Assembly (NCBI GenBank): GCA_002049455.2
Contig: KV918908.1
Location: 62,001 to 126,000, forward strand
Reading direction: 5' to 3'
From: Porphyra umbilicalis
Lineage: Eukaryota; Rhodophyta; Bangiophyceae; Bangiales; Bangiaceae
DNA length: 64,000 nt
Below are positions 22,565 to 33,318 of this stretch, in pieces. Under the pieces are notes generated by a model. It saw only the letters and a program-made list of their open reading frames with translations. It was not told the origin of the DNA and did no database searches. How positions within the stretch are numbered: position 1 is the first letter of the stretch; each line of letters starts with the position of its first letter. The position numbers and the translations under genes are program-made.

Positions 22565-23760
22565 CGCGCGGGGTGGGGGCGCCCGCGATGCCAGCGTCGA
22601 CAGCGCCACCCCGTCGACGCGCCACATCCCCGTCCGCAGCGGCCTCACTGGCGACGACGCCGCGTGGCTGGGCGTCAACGTGGACGTGGAAGCCGACGGC
22701 GGCGCGGCGGCGCCGCGGGACGCGGGCGTCCGCCTCGCGCGCCTCCTCGGCCCCAAGTACAGCGCGGCGCGGGTGCACCGGGGCTTTGCCGACGCGTACC
22801 TGTCCGTCGCCCAGCCGCTCGTCGCGCGCGTGCGGGCGCTGCTCAAGAAGAAGCACCGCCCCGTCTTCCTCTGCGGCCACTCCCTCGGCGGCGCGCTTGC
22901 CACCATCTGCTCCCTCGACTTGTGGGCGCAGCTGCCGCTGAGCCGCCACGAGATTAGCGTGACGACGTACGGGTCGCCAAAGGTCGGCAATTACGCCTTC
23001 CAACGCACCTACGACGCCGTGCTGCCGATGCACTGGCGGATTATGATGAGCGCGGACCTGATCGTGACGCTGCCGAAAATGTCCTACCGCCACGTGGGGA
23101 AAAAGGTCGTGCTGACGACCGACGGGCAGATCTTCCTCGACCCCAACACGCTCGACACGGCGCTGAGCGCGGGGCCGTCGGCGTCGTTTGTCTACCACCG
23201 CAAGGCCGCCTACTTGCTCGCCCTCCGCGCGTGGAGTGAGCGGCACCACGGGTCGGAAAAGTGCGGGTTGTGGGAGTGGCCGTACAGCCGCGAGGACGGG
23301 CGGCGGTTTGGCGCCGCGCTGCGGGGGGGGGGGGGGGGGGGGGGCGCCCGACGGGCGCCCGACCAGCCGCGAGTTCCGCACCGCCAAGCAGGCGCAGTTT
23401 GACGAGGAGAACCCGGCCGCCGCCGCACCCGCGACGGACGAGGACGATGGTGGCGGCGGCGGCGACAGCGACGGCGGTGGCGGCGGCGGCGGCGGCGCGG
23501 AGGCCGACGCACACGCCGCCCTGCCGGCACCGTCGGCGGCCCGCGCGCGCGCCGTCGGGCGGGCCATGACCCCCCTGCGGCGGAGCTACGCGCACCGCCT
23601 CGACGCGCTCGACGCGCTCGGCGGGCGGCCCCGCCCGACCGACGGGGCGGCGGTCGGCCGGTGGGCGCGCCTCGTGCGGGCGGCCGTCCGCGCCGAGGCG
23701 CTCGTGGCGGCGTGCCGCAGCGGCCCGTTTGGCGGCGCCGGCACCGCCCGCGGCTTGTGA
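20313..23760 (+). CDS. Polytopic membrane lipase, class 3 (alpha/beta hydrolase)
   Basis: About 1,149 residues. A Gly/Arg-rich RGG-like start (residues 5-35) is followed by one helix (LLYVTVAVAAAITITIVVL), a roughly 80-residue loop, then about seven hydrophobic helices to near residue 510 (22 kb point about 21840). The cytosolic C-terminal half is a Lipase_3 domain: VVAFKGTTSTRN strand-turn, RVHRGFADAYL, nucleophile elbow GHSLGGALA (Ser 857), SPKVGN, then SADLIVTLP (probable catalytic Asp) and VYHRKAAY (probable His). A Gly/Pro-rich insert splits the domain near 22440-22690. The layout resembles diacylglycerol lipases but with more helices; one helix, a loop and seven helices recalls the Wntless topology, which is inference only. 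Acyl-ester hydrolysis of membrane lipids is expected. The frame breaks at a 22-G run (23323-23344); the downstream frame gives a clean tail ending TGA 23758-23760. ATG 20313 is the first after an in-frame stop. Confidence 0.8.
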
Positions 23761-24273
23761 CGCGCGGGCGCGCACGGCGGCGCGCGGCGGCCGGCGCGGC
23801 GGGGCGGCGGCCGCCCCGCGCGCGCGCCTGCCAGTGGGGGCTCCATTAATATTGTGCGCATTCCTTGTTGACCCAAAAAAGAAAGAAAAAAACAAACAAC
23901 CGAGCCGGCAGAGCGTAGCGGTCTGGCCGCGGGGGCCTTGCCTGTGGGACACCCCCGGCGCGGGAGCAGCTGCACGCCGTGGGGCTCGGTCACCCAACGG
24001 ACGCGCGCCAAAAAACGGCGTATGCTCACACACCCCACGCTGCCAAAACCCGTCCGGCAACAGCGCGCCGTGTGCTCGACACCACGGCCAAGGACGTCGC
24101 CCCCGCCACAAAAAAATGCATCATGCGCCCCACCTAGCCGAGGTGATCACCCCCACCCCCACCCTCCTTTCGCCCCCCCTTCCCCGCCGCGTGACGTCCA
24201 CGCACGCACCACCACCCTTCTCTCACCCCCACCCCCCCCCTCTCTCCCCCCACCCATCCCCCCCCAACCCCCC
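23761..24273. other. Convergent intergenic region (lipase / ChuX-like)
   Basis: It contains an A-rich tract (about 23874-23900) and, near 24150-24270, a C/T-rich stretch (G-rich on the minus strand). It likely carries both 3' untranslated ends. No gene seen. Confidence 0.45.
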
Positions 24274-24898
24274 TTACACGAACCGCACCGTGTCGTTGTC
24301 CGCGCCGCAAAACTCGTCCTTCAACGCGTGCCACGCGGCGACGCGCTCCGCACTCACGTCCGAGGCGGTCTTGTCCCACTGCATAAACAGCGAGAGGATG
24401 ACGACCCCCTCGTCCAACCCCAACACGCGGATGATGTAGGTCGTGCCGCCGCCGCCGCCGCGGCTGACGCCCGTCTCAAAGCGCGCGCCCGCCACGCCCG
24501 ACAGCTTGAGGTGCAAGTCGAGGTTGATGGACGGATCAATCACGTTGGCATATTCCGCCTTGGCCGGCCCGCCGACGGCGTAAAAGAGGGCGTCGGTGGT
24601 CGCAATCGCCTCCATGACGCACGCGTCCCGGTTGGACGTGATGAGGCGGAGGCGCCCGAGGGCGGGGGTGGCGTTGAGGAAGCGCTTGAGGGGGGTGAGC
24701 TCCTCCGAGGCCTCTGCGTTGGAGGCGGGGGGGGAGGGCGCCGGGGAGGGCGTCGCGGACGCGCGGGGGGTCACGGGGCGGCGCGCGGGGGGGCGGCCGG
24801 AGGGGGGGGAGGGGGCGCCGCGACGGCAGGCCGACGCGGCCGACCGCCGGGGAAGCACGGGTGGCCGGCAGCGCCGGCGTCGGGAGGAAAGCGGCCAT
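24274..24898 (-). CDS. Small plastid-targeted protein, possible ChuX/HutX-like heme-carrier fold
   Basis: About 207 residues. ATG 24898 opens a transit-like leader (MAAFLPTPALPATRASPA). The body runs from LKRFLNATPALGRLRL through NRDACVMEAIATTDALFYAVGG and ends DNDTVRFV. The string INLDLHLKLSGVAGARFETG, then a YIIRVLGLDEGVVILSLFMQW strand pair and a closing helix (SAERVAAWHALKDEF) parallels the C-terminal pattern of HutX/ChuX heme-utilisation proteins (L.GHLRL..CAAIAF / G..MFKVF.GRD / ..LERF..L). That similarity is by eye and the usual heme-ligand residues were not confirmed, so the function is tentative. The frame breaks once, in the G-rich stretch 24787-24814. The gene is divergent from the WD40-like gene, 634 bases between starts. 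Confidence 0.5.
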
Positions 24899-25532
24899 CG
24901 TTGCGACGTGAGCGCGACCGAACAGTCGGGGGGGGTGGTTGGGACGCGGGGGTGGAAGAGGCAGCCAACGTGGAATGGGGAGCGTGAGGGGCGAGGCAGA
25001 GTCAGACCGGGAGCGCGGTGCGCAGTGGTGGTCGGCAGGACCGAGGCGGGGATCAACCTCGCTCGCCTCATTGGCAGGCAGATCAACTCGATTCGATGAC
25101 AAGTCCACTGTCGTTGAGTCCTTTGAAAATACATGCACGATGTTTCAAAAAAATGTACACGATGCATGACTGGCTGCCCGCGCTATTTGCCTTTTGTGCT
25201 CCTCCGCGCGGAGGAGTCGTGTTGCTTCAGCGGTGCGGGGCCCTTCCCTCTGTCCAGCGCATCGCCTGCCCTACTGGAGGCCGAGTCGTCTTTGTGTGTT
25301 GGTGCCCCGTTTTTTTCCTGTTGCCTCGGTCGTCCTACCGGCTTGTTTGCCGCCCCGGCTGATCCCCCTTGCTCAGCTGCGGTTGCCGACTCCCCCCCCT
25401 CGCGTCGGTATCGCCGGCGGCGGCACCCCGCCTTTTTCCCCCCCCTCACCCCCGTTTCCCCCCGCCCCCCCCCATCCCAGTCAGACCACACCCCTTCTCC
25501 TCGTGCCACCCCCCCCCCCTCCCACTGCCACC
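24899..25532. promoter_or_regulatory. Divergent upstream region (ChuX-like / WD40-like)
   Basis: 634 bases between two outward-facing start codons. The half nearer the plus-strand gene becomes strongly pyrimidine-rich (25350-25530), probably a 5' leader; the plus-strand start sits in a good gccaccATG context. No TATA box or known operator was recognised. Confidence 0.35.
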
Positions 25533-26030
25533 ATGTTTGAAATGGAAGACACGGAGATGTTGACGCCGTCGGCCGGCTCGTCGCCGCGCCCCCCCCCCCT
25601 CCCCCTCCCCACCGGCACCGCGTGCGCCTACGACGCGGCCGGCGACCGGGTCGTCCTCGCCACCCCCGCACCCGACCCCGACGGCGACGAGGACGGGGAC
25701 GATGCGGGCGCGCTGACGGTGCTCGCGACGGAGGATTTGACGGCGGGCACGTGGCGCCGCGTCGCGGCGACGCCGCACGCGCCCTCCCCGACGGCCGTCG
25801 CGTGGTTTCCCCCCGAAGCCTCCCCGCCGACGGTGGCGGTGGCCGACGCGGGCGGGCGGGTGACGCTCTACGAGCCGGCCACGCTCACCGTGCGGACCGT
25901 GTTGGCCGTGTGCGCGGGGCCCCTGTCGGCGGTCGTGGCGCGGCGGCACGCGCTCTTCACCGGCGGCGCCGACGGCCTCCTCCGCGTGCACACGCCCGAC
26001 GGGGAGGATGTGGATGGGGTGGCCGGCGGC

Positions 26031-26073
<43 letters not shown>

Positions 26074-26714
26074 GCAGCTGGTCCCTCGCCGCCGCCGTCG
26101 ACGTGTCGGACGGGGCGCGCCCCGTGCCCATCACCGCCCTCGCGGTGGACGAGGCGGCGGCGGTCGCCGCCGCCGCCGCCGCCGACGGCGCGGTGCGCCT
26201 CTACGCCCGCTCCCGCGGCGCCGACTATGTGCGCGTCGGCGTGTGCGTGGCGTCTGAGGAGGCCGACACGGAGGACGCGCCCGGCGTGCCCCTCACCGCC
26301 GTCGACGTGCGCGTTGTGGGCGTTGCCGCCGGCGGCGTGGCGGCGGGCGGGTGGGTGGGGGGGGCCCCCGCCGGCGGCCTGGGGGGCGCCGCCACGGGTG
26401 GTGGCCGCCGCCGCCGCGGCGGCGGCGTCGTCCTTGCCGTTGGCGGCGACGCGGCGGGGGCCGTGCGCTTGTGGCGGGCGGAGCTCGGGGGGCTGTCTGG
26501 CGGGTGGGGGGGGGGATGGCGGATATGGACGCCCTCGCGCCCGAGGCGGTGTGGGAGGAGGTTGGTGGGCAGGCGGGGGGGGGGGGATTGCGGCGGTCGC
26601 CATGCAGGGGGGGGGGGGGGGGCGATTGCCGCGCAGGGCGAGGGGGGGGGGTGTGGTTGTGGAAGGTGGGGGGGGGGTGGGGGGGGGTGGACGTGCGTCA
26701 AGGTGCAAGATTGA
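25533..26714 (+). CDS. WD40-like beta-propeller protein, possibly SEC13/SEH1 type
   Basis: About 393 residues, starting MFEMEDTEM in a strong gccaccATG context. Repeated blade-like units are visible: TACAYDAAGDRVVLA, PTAVAWFPPEASPPTVAVADAGGRVTLYE, RRHALFTGGADGLLRVHTPDG, ITALAVDEAAAVAAAAAADGAVRLYAR and VVLAVGGDAAGAVRLWRAEL. Across frame changes the end reads VWLWKV, then WTCVKVQD, resembling the final blade of SEH1/SEC13 (VRLWK..., W.CTG). The size also suits that family, whose members build nuclear-pore and COPII coats. A poly-Gly run (26027-26070) interrupts one blade. From about 26500 to 26700 the sequence is nearly pure G runs and the frame changes several times, so the C-terminal quarter is unreliable. 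A generic WD40 protein is the safe reading; the SEH1 idea is weak. Confidence 0.5.
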
Positions 26715-27356
26715 GGGGGGCGGGGGGGGGGGGGGGGGGGTGGGGTGGCTCGCCGGCCCGCCGCTGAGGGGACAAGGTGCGCGGCGCGCCGCCGCGGACG
26801 ATCAAAGTGCAAGGCATCGGCGCTTGGATGGGGCGTGGGCCACGCGCAAGCGGCGGGGTGCACGTCCGAACGCCGCGATGTGCCGTCTGCCGACGTTGCG
26901 TCGCGGCGCGGGGGACGACCGGAGCTCGACGCTGCGCGCGTGGAACCGCTCCGCGGCGGCGTGCCGCGCTACACACGGACCGCGCCGGGCAGCGCGCACG
27001 GGAGCCTGTGCGGCCGACACGGCCGCCACCCGCGTCCACCAGACGCACCGCAGCAGCAAGTGGTCGCCATCCCGTCCCACTCCACCAGCGGATGGTGGCT
27101 GTGCGGGTGTCCCCTCCTTGGCGCTCGGTCCACACCGTCGGCACGCCAGGGAGGACGGGAGAAATCGAAAAAAGATGTGGTAATAGAAAAAAAGCGCCCA
27201 GGAGACCGCACGCCCTCCACGCGCAACGCACGGCGCGGACGGGGCCCGCCATGCCATAGTGGCCACATGGATGTGCGTCGACACTGTCGACGCGGGTGCG
27301 GCGCCCCCCCCCCCCCCCCCCCCCCACTCCGCGCCCCCACCCCCCCGCCGCGCGCC
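26715..27356. other. Convergent intergenic region
   Basis: GC-rich sequence between two stop codons, with a long G run just after 26714 and a long C run near 27305-27325. An A-rich patch at about 27165-27197 may mark a 3' end. No gene recognised. Confidence 0.4.
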
Positions 27357-29157
27357 TTAAAAGGTGCTCACGCGGCTCAACAAGCTGCTCGCATCGTCCA
27401 CCTCCTCATCGGCGGTCCGCGGGCGGGGCGCGCCGGCCTTGCCATCGACGAGCGCGGCGCGGACGGCGGCGCCGAGGTCCGGCGTCGGCATGGCCGCCGG
27501 CGAGCCCGTCGACGGCCGCCGCGCGGCCGGCGGCGGGGGCGTCACCGCAATCAAGTCAACGGCACCGGTGGCGCCGGCGCCGGCGCCGGCGCCGGCGCCA
27601 CCCGTGGCCCCCAGCGACGGGCCGAGAAAGGAGTCGAGCGACGCCGCGCTGGGGCCGGCGGTCGGCGTTGTCGGGCCGAGCGGCGCCCCCCCCCCCCCGG
27701 CGGCCGCCTTGGCCCCCCCCGGCGGGCCGGCGGTAGTCCCCGGCGACGGCGGCACGGCCGGGGGGCGCCCCCCCCCCCCCCCCCCCCCGCCGCGCCGTCG
27801 AGGAGGTTGATGCTCCGCACCTCCACGGCGAGCGCCTCGCGCAGCGCCGCCGTCGCGGCAGCAGTCACGCCCGACCACAACAGTGGCCGCACGCAGGCGC
27901 CCGAAAGGAGCCCGCCGCCGCGGACGGTTAGCGTGTACACTTCGGCGCCGACGCCCTCAACGACACAGTCGGCGACGGTCACGCCGCCCGTCACGTGGCC
28001 GTGCGGGCCGCGGGCGGCAACGACCTTGGCCACGAGGCTAATCTCAGACACGCCGACGACGGCGGTGCCGGCCATGCCGCCACCGACGGCGCCGAGGAGC
28101 CCCCCCGCGCGGCCGTCGACCGCCCACGCGCCCACCTCCACGTCCATGGAGATGGGGCTGAGGCGGAGGATGGCACCCTCGGCGAGCGGGTGCACCGCCG
28201 ACGCGGCAACGGGCAGCGCCGCGTGCAAGACGCACATGGACGAGAGGGTGTAGCCACCGAGCATCGTCGCCGACGCGGCGCGGGGCGGGAGGACGGCGCC
28301 GCGCGCGAGCGCCGCGCGCATGCCGTGGACGACGGGGTGGCGGAGGGCGTCGACGAGGCGGTTGCGTTCAACGATCCGCAGGCGGGGGGGGAGGCGGAGG
28401 GAGCCGGCGGCGGCGGTGAGGCGCGACTGCACGCGCGCAGCGAGCGCCGCGTCGGCGGCTTCTTGGGCCAACTCGGCGGCCGACTGGCGGCGCAGGCGCC
28501 GGGGGGGGGTGGCGTCGCCCGACGGCGGCGGCGGCGCCGCCGCCGCCGCAGCCGCCACCGCCGCGTCACCGCCGGCGGGTGGTGGTGGCGGTGGTGGGGA
28601 CGGCGCCCCCACCCCCACCGCCGTCACCCCCACCGCCGCCGCGTCCCCCCCCTCCACCTCATTGAGGGACCGGTGGAGCTCCATCGCCACCCGCCGGTCC
28701 GCCTCGACCGCCTCGAGGCGCTGCAAGTCGACCGGGTCAAAGTCGAGCAACGCCGCCGACGAGACGCCCGCCGCCGCCGCGTCGACGAGCGGCAGCAAGC
28801 CCGGCGGGGGCGGCGCCGGTCCGATCGCGTCCTCGTCTTCCAGCTCCTCCTCATCGTCGAGCGTGTAGCGCCGCCGGTGGTGCGGCGCCGGGGACGGCGC
28901 CGGAGAGGGCGCGCCGCCGAGGTCCGTCGACGAGGGCGAGACGGCGGCGGCGGCGGCGGCGGCGGCGCCCCAGCCGATCGGCCGGATGGCATCGTCGTCC
29001 TCGTCCTCGTGCAGGGGGGGGGGGCGCCCGCCCCACCCGCCGCGGCCGACGAGGGCAGACGGCGAGTGCGACGCGCCGCCACCAGTGGCGTAGGGGCGCC
29101 GGGGGGGGCACCGGGCGAGCCGGCGCCGGGGGGGGTGGGGGGGGAGGGGGCGAGCAT
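27357..29157 (-). CDS. Unrecognised acidic/alanine-rich protein
   Basis: About 600 residues and not assigned to a family. The probable start is ATG 29157 (MLAPSPPTPPGAG), followed after a frame change at an 8-G run (29101-29108) by PYATGGGASHSP and an acidic tract (HEDEDDDAIRPIGW, YTLDDEEELEDEDA). A helical stretch LDFDPVDLQRLEAVEADRR leads to a more structured region (about 28450-27800) with RLPPRLRIVERNRLVDALRH, TMLGGYTLSSMCVLHAALPV, hydrophobic/Gly-rich strands such as ISLVAKVVAARG and VYTLTVRGGGLLSG, and ALREALAVEVRSINLLDG. This core looks like beta-strands of a folded domain. A 21-C run (27768-27788) breaks the frame; the following frame gives a Pro/Ala-rich tail ending SSLLSRVSTF at TAA 27357. 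It is divergent from LCYB. Confidence 0.55.
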
Positions 29158-31560
29158 GGTGTGTGGGGGGGGGAGAGGGGGGGGAGACGTTCCCGTCGAG
29201 GAGAGGCGGGGGGCGGGGGGCGGGAGATGGGGCCGAGGCGGGAGATGGGTGCGAGACGCGTGTGCGCTCGACGGGGGGAGGGTGGTGGCGCACCAACCGA
29301 CCGACGGGGTGGCTGGCGGGCGCGGGGATCGGCGCCGGTCCAAGAAACGGGGAAGGGCGTGTGGGGTGGAGCAGACGCCGAGGAGCGGCGCGGCCGCAAC
29401 AAGCCGCGTCGACGCACCCGCTGCGTGAAACGCGCGCCACGCCGTCCCTCGGGGGGGGGGGGGGGGGCAGCGACAGGCGCCGCACGCTGGCCGTGCCCAC
29501 TGAAAACCACGGCGGCGGGCACGGGGCACAGCGGGTCGGGGCACCCGCAGCGCCCCCTCCCCCCTCCCCCCCCCTACAAACGTGCCGTTGACGCGGCGGC
29601 GGCGGCGGCACCCCCACCACACCACAACCGCGCGGACGTGCGGGGCGCGGTGGCCTTGCAGCCGCGGTCGCGCCGCGCGGGCCACGCCCGCCCACACCCC
29701 CGCCGCGTGCGGCGGGTCACGCGGGCGCGGCGGCGGTCGTTGTGCACGGGCAGCCACGCCGCTCCCCCCCCCCCCCCCCAAACCGCGGGCCTGCGGCGCC
29801 AACCTCGTCAAACGGGGCGGCGCGCGACCCGCCGGCACGAGGGCGCCGACGGCGCGGGGCGGGCGCCCAACGGCGCGCCCGCGTCGGTCGCGGTTGGGGC
29901 GGTGGCAGTCCCTGCCGCCGCCGCCGCCGCCGCTGCGCGGCGCCCACACCCCCCGGCGGCGCCGCGTCGGCGTGTGCCACACGGCAGCGGCGGGGGCCAA
30001 CGCGTCGGCAGGGGCGGCGGGGGCGCGTGGGGGCGGCGGGGGCGGGCGGGGCGGGGGCGTCGGCGGGGGGTGGCGGGGGCGGGCCGCGCCCGGCGGGCGG
30101 GGGCCGCCCGTCGGCGGCCGGTTGACCGCGAGACTGGCGGCGGCAGAGGCTCTCGCAAGCCGCCCCGCGGCGGGCGTCGGCGCAAGCGTCGGCAACGGCC
30201 GAGCGGCGGGCGGGGGCCACGTCGGGGGCGCTCGGATCGGCGTGTGGGGCGGCCGTGGAAGGGGGGGGGGGGGGGGAGGCGCGTCGGCAGACGGGCGGGG
30301 AGGGGAGGGGGGGGCGGGCGGGAGGCAGCCGCGCAACGCGCGCACGCGTGACACCGCGGCCGCGGCTGGTTTGGGCAACGACGACAGTGCGCGGGGACCT
30401 GATCCCTTGCCGGTGGCGCCCTCGAGGGCGGGGCGGCGCGCCCGCCGCCGCTCAAGACCGCTTTGGGTGGTCCGTATGAGGCCCAGGCGGGATTGCGAAG
30501 CGGCGCGCCTGATCGTCTGCACGCCTGCACCACCGCCACAGCGGCGCGAGGCGGGGGGTGGCTCTTGACTGGTCGGAGGCGAGACGAGCAAACGGCGGCG
30601 TCTGGGGCCCGCAGAAACCGTTTATGGGGGGGTGCCGCGCCTCGTGATGCGCTACAACTGGATGAGGGCACGTCCTTCTCAGAGCCACTGTGAAACATCG
30701 AGTTGGCTAGACTGCCAGAAACAGCCAAAAGAGCGTCTACCAGTGGGCCTTTCTCTTGTCTGTACACTTCTATACTGTGTTGGATTCCTTTGAGAGTCGT
30801 CGTGAACTTCGTTAAAAATGACAATCACTGTAAAATGACGAGGCTTCTATCATTTTATTGGTCCACGTAAGAAGAACATGCCGGTTTGTGGCTCCGTCTG
30901 GGGTTCGTACACATATCTAGTTTGATGAACAGCTGGTGGTCATGAATCAATACTGTTCTGATGAAAAAAAATTGACGGAGACCAGGTCTGACAGACCCAA
31001 TGAGCAGGAAACCAAGGAGTGCGTGACTACGAAGCATGGGGGTGCAGCAAGCTTGAACGGTGGCCCTGCTGCCCGGACCTCCTGCCGTGGCACCGCGCGG
31101 GACTCGCGGAGGTCGTGAACGTCGGATGTCGGGAATGAGTACCGGGACAGCAGCAGGCCAATACGTAGGGTACGTTCTATCGGCGTCAAGGAGGCCTCCC
31201 TCATGATGGCCAGTACCATATTTACTCGACGATCCGTTTCAAGAACATAAAAGTATCCGTATCACGTGGACAAGTACTATGTGGCCCCCCACGATCGTGA
31301 CCCAACCAGTTCCACGTCTGGGGTGGGGAGATAGCCTCCACAAGCCACCCCACGCGGGACCCCACCTCAAGCGAGAGTGCATGTGGTGGGCATCTCCCGG
31401 TCGGTGCAGAGGCATTGCCTTTTGTTTCTTTCCACGCGCCGGGCTTCGCGACGGGGCAGCCCGAACATCCCTCTCCCCCGTTCCGCCTCCCCCCCCCCTC
31501 CCCCATCACGAAGTTTGTAATCCCCTTAGTCCGCTCTCCCCTGCAGCGCGGCGCACGATC
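29158..31560. other. 2.4-kb divergent region upstream of LCYB, no supported gene
   Basis: 29158-30650 is extremely GC-rich and open in several frames, but none shows a domain. A minus-strand stretch from 30824 starts in a protein-like way and soon degenerates. 30660-31300 has ordinary composition with short frames. The last 120 bases before 31561 are pyrimidine-rich and probably form the LCYB leader. Confidence 0.4.
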
Positions 31561-33318
31561 ATGGCGGCGTTTGTGTCTGTCCCGGCTGGCCACCTTCGGC
31601 CGCTGCGGTTATCGACGGCGGTGAGTCGGCGACCGCTGCCCGGCACCGCCGCCGCCGCACCCAATGGTGCCTCCCCACGTGCGCCGCGCCGCCGCGCCGC
31701 CGCCGCCGGCATTGGTATGGTGACGACGCCCAAGCCCGGCTCGCCGTCGGCGGCGGCGTCGCCCGCCCCCCCCTCTGCCGCCGCGTCGGTCGCCGCCGCG
31801 GCGGCCGCCGCCGTTGCGGCCATGCCCCCCACCGACAGCTCGCAGCTGTACGACGTGGTCGTCATTGGCGGCGGCCCCGCGGGCCTCTCCCTGTCGGCGG
31901 GCCTTGGCGAGCGGGGCCTCCGCACGCTCGTGCTCGACGCGTCGCTCGACACGCCGTGGCCCAACAACTATGGGGTGTGGTTGGATGAGCTTGAGGCGCT
32001 CGGCCTCGGTGACTGCACATCGGCCGTGTGGCCGGATGCGGTTGCGTACGTGCGGGCCGACGGCGCGCCATCGGCGCTCAACCGCGTGTACGTGCGGCTC
32101 GACAGGCACGCGCTCAAGCGGCGGCTGCTTGCGCGCTGCCGTGCCTCGGGCGCGGTGACGGTCGTGCAGGCGGCGGCGGCGGACGTGGACGTGTCGCCAG
32201 GGACGCACTCGGTGGTCACGTACCGCGACGTGGCGCCGGCGACAGAGGGGGGGGCGGACCCAGACACCCCGCCGGGCCGCCCGCGGATGGTTGGGCCGGT
32301 GCGGTCGGCGCGTGGCGCGGTGGTTGCCGACGCCACTGGCCACGCCCTCCGTTTTGTTGAAATGGAGGGTGCCCCCGCCGGCGGAGACGGCCCGAGCTCC
32401 CTCGACCTGCGGGGCTACCAAGCAGCGTACGGCATCGAGGCCGTGGTGGAAGCGCACCCGTACGCGCCTGGGCAAATGGTGCTCATGGACTACCGGGACG
32501 ACCACATGCAGGGGTCTGCTGCGGAGCGGACCGAGTCGGCCACCGTGCCGACATTCCTCTACGCCATGCCGACGGCGCCGACGCGGGTGTTCTTTGAGGA
32601 AACGTCGCTGATTGCCGCCCCCGCCGTGCCGTTTGAGGACCTCAAACGGCGGCTGTATGCGCGGCTGGCGCACGACGGCATCACCGTCACGGAGGTGCTC
32701 GACGAGGAGTTTTGTTTAATCCCCATGGGCGGGCCCCTGCCCGTGCGGCAGCAGCGGGTTGTGGCGTTTGGCGGCGCCGCCGCCCTCGTCCACCCAGCAA
32801 CGGGCTACATGGTCGCGCGCGCGTTGGAGCTTGCCGACGAGGCGGCGGGTCATATTGCGGGGGAGCTCGCGGCCGCCAAGGCCAAGGCCGCCGCGTCGTT
32901 GCCGGCCGGTGGTGACCCAGACGGGGAGCTCGAGGTCGACGCTGACGCTGTTGCGTCGGGCGTGTGGGAGGCACTGTGGAGCGTCGGGCGGCGGAAACAG
33001 CGGGACTTCTTCAACTTTGGCGGCGAGTACCTGCGACGCCTCGACCTACCGACGATCCGCGACTTTTTCTCAGCCTTCTTTCGCCTACCCCGCCAGCAGT
33101 GGGCCGAGTTCCTCTCCTTCCGCCTGCTGCGGCCGGGGGAGCGGCTGGCATTCGGGCTCGGCGTGTTTTTCCGCACGACCAACCGGGTGCGTGCGACGAT
33201 TACGCCGTTTGGCATGTTCCACGGGCGGGGCAAGCTGCTCATGAGCCTGCTGCCGCTCTACCCGGTGGACGTACCGCCGCCGGTCAAACTGCCACCGCTG
33301 CCCGAGGAGGGGGCGTGA
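31561..33318 (+). CDS. LCYB: Lycopene beta-cyclase, plastid precursor
   Basis: 585 residues, intact. It cyclises the ends of lycopene to beta-rings (gamma- then beta-carotene) in the plastid carotenoid pathway. Residues 1-85 form a transit-like leader rich in Ala/Pro/Arg. The FAD-binding beta-alpha-beta motif is YDVVVIGGGPAGLSLSAGL, with GGGPAG at 103-108, followed by NNYGVWLDELEALGL. MDYRDDH and the catalytic-type FFEET (residues 344-348, in PTRVFFEETSL) are present. The later IPMGGPLPVRQQRVVAFGG and VHPATGYMVAR strings match beta- rather than epsilon-cyclases; epsilon enzymes usually read IPVGGSLP. A low-complexity insert (AAKAKAAASLPAGGDPDGE) lies before FFNFGGEYLRRLDL. ATG 31561 starts the transit peptide. 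No frame breaks occur, and codon use is milder than in its neighbours. Confidence 0.93.
   Translation: MAAFVSVPAGHLRPLRLSTAVSRRPLPGTAAAAPNGASPRAPRRRAAAAGIGMVTTPKPGSPSAAASPAPPSAAASVAAAAAAAVAAMPPTDSSQLYDVVVIGGGPAGLSLSAGLGERGLRTLVLDASLDTPWPNNYGVWLDELEALGLGDCTSAVWPDAVAYVRADGAPSALNRVYVRLDRHALKRRLLARCRASGAVTVVQAAAADVDVSPGTHSVVTYRDVAPATEGGADPDTPPGRPRMVGPVRSARGAVVADATGHALRFVEMEGAPAGGDGPSSLDLRGYQAAYGIEAVVEAHPYAPGQMVLMDYRDDHMQGSAAERTESATVPTFLYAMPTAPTRVFFEETSLIAAPAVPFEDLKRRLYARLAHDGITVTEVLDEEFCLIPMGGPLPVRQQRVVAFGGAAALVHPATGYMVARALELADEAAGHIAGELAAAKAKAAASLPAGGDPDGELEVDADAVASGVWEALWSVGRRKQRDFFNFGGEYLRRLDLPTIRDFFSAFFRLPRQQWAEFLSFRLLRPGERLAFGLGVFFRTTNRVRATITPFGMFHGRGKLLMSLLPLYPVDVPPPVKLPPLPEEGA

Noticed and set aside
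29808-30824. Minus-strand frame beginning MSFLTKFTTTLKGIQHSIEV
   Set aside because: The promising start turns into Pro/Arg noise after about 60 residues; no domain.
31561-33318. Lycopene epsilon-cyclase
   Set aside because: IPMGGPLPV...VHPATGYMVAR and FFEETSL fit the beta-cyclase pattern better than the epsilon pattern.
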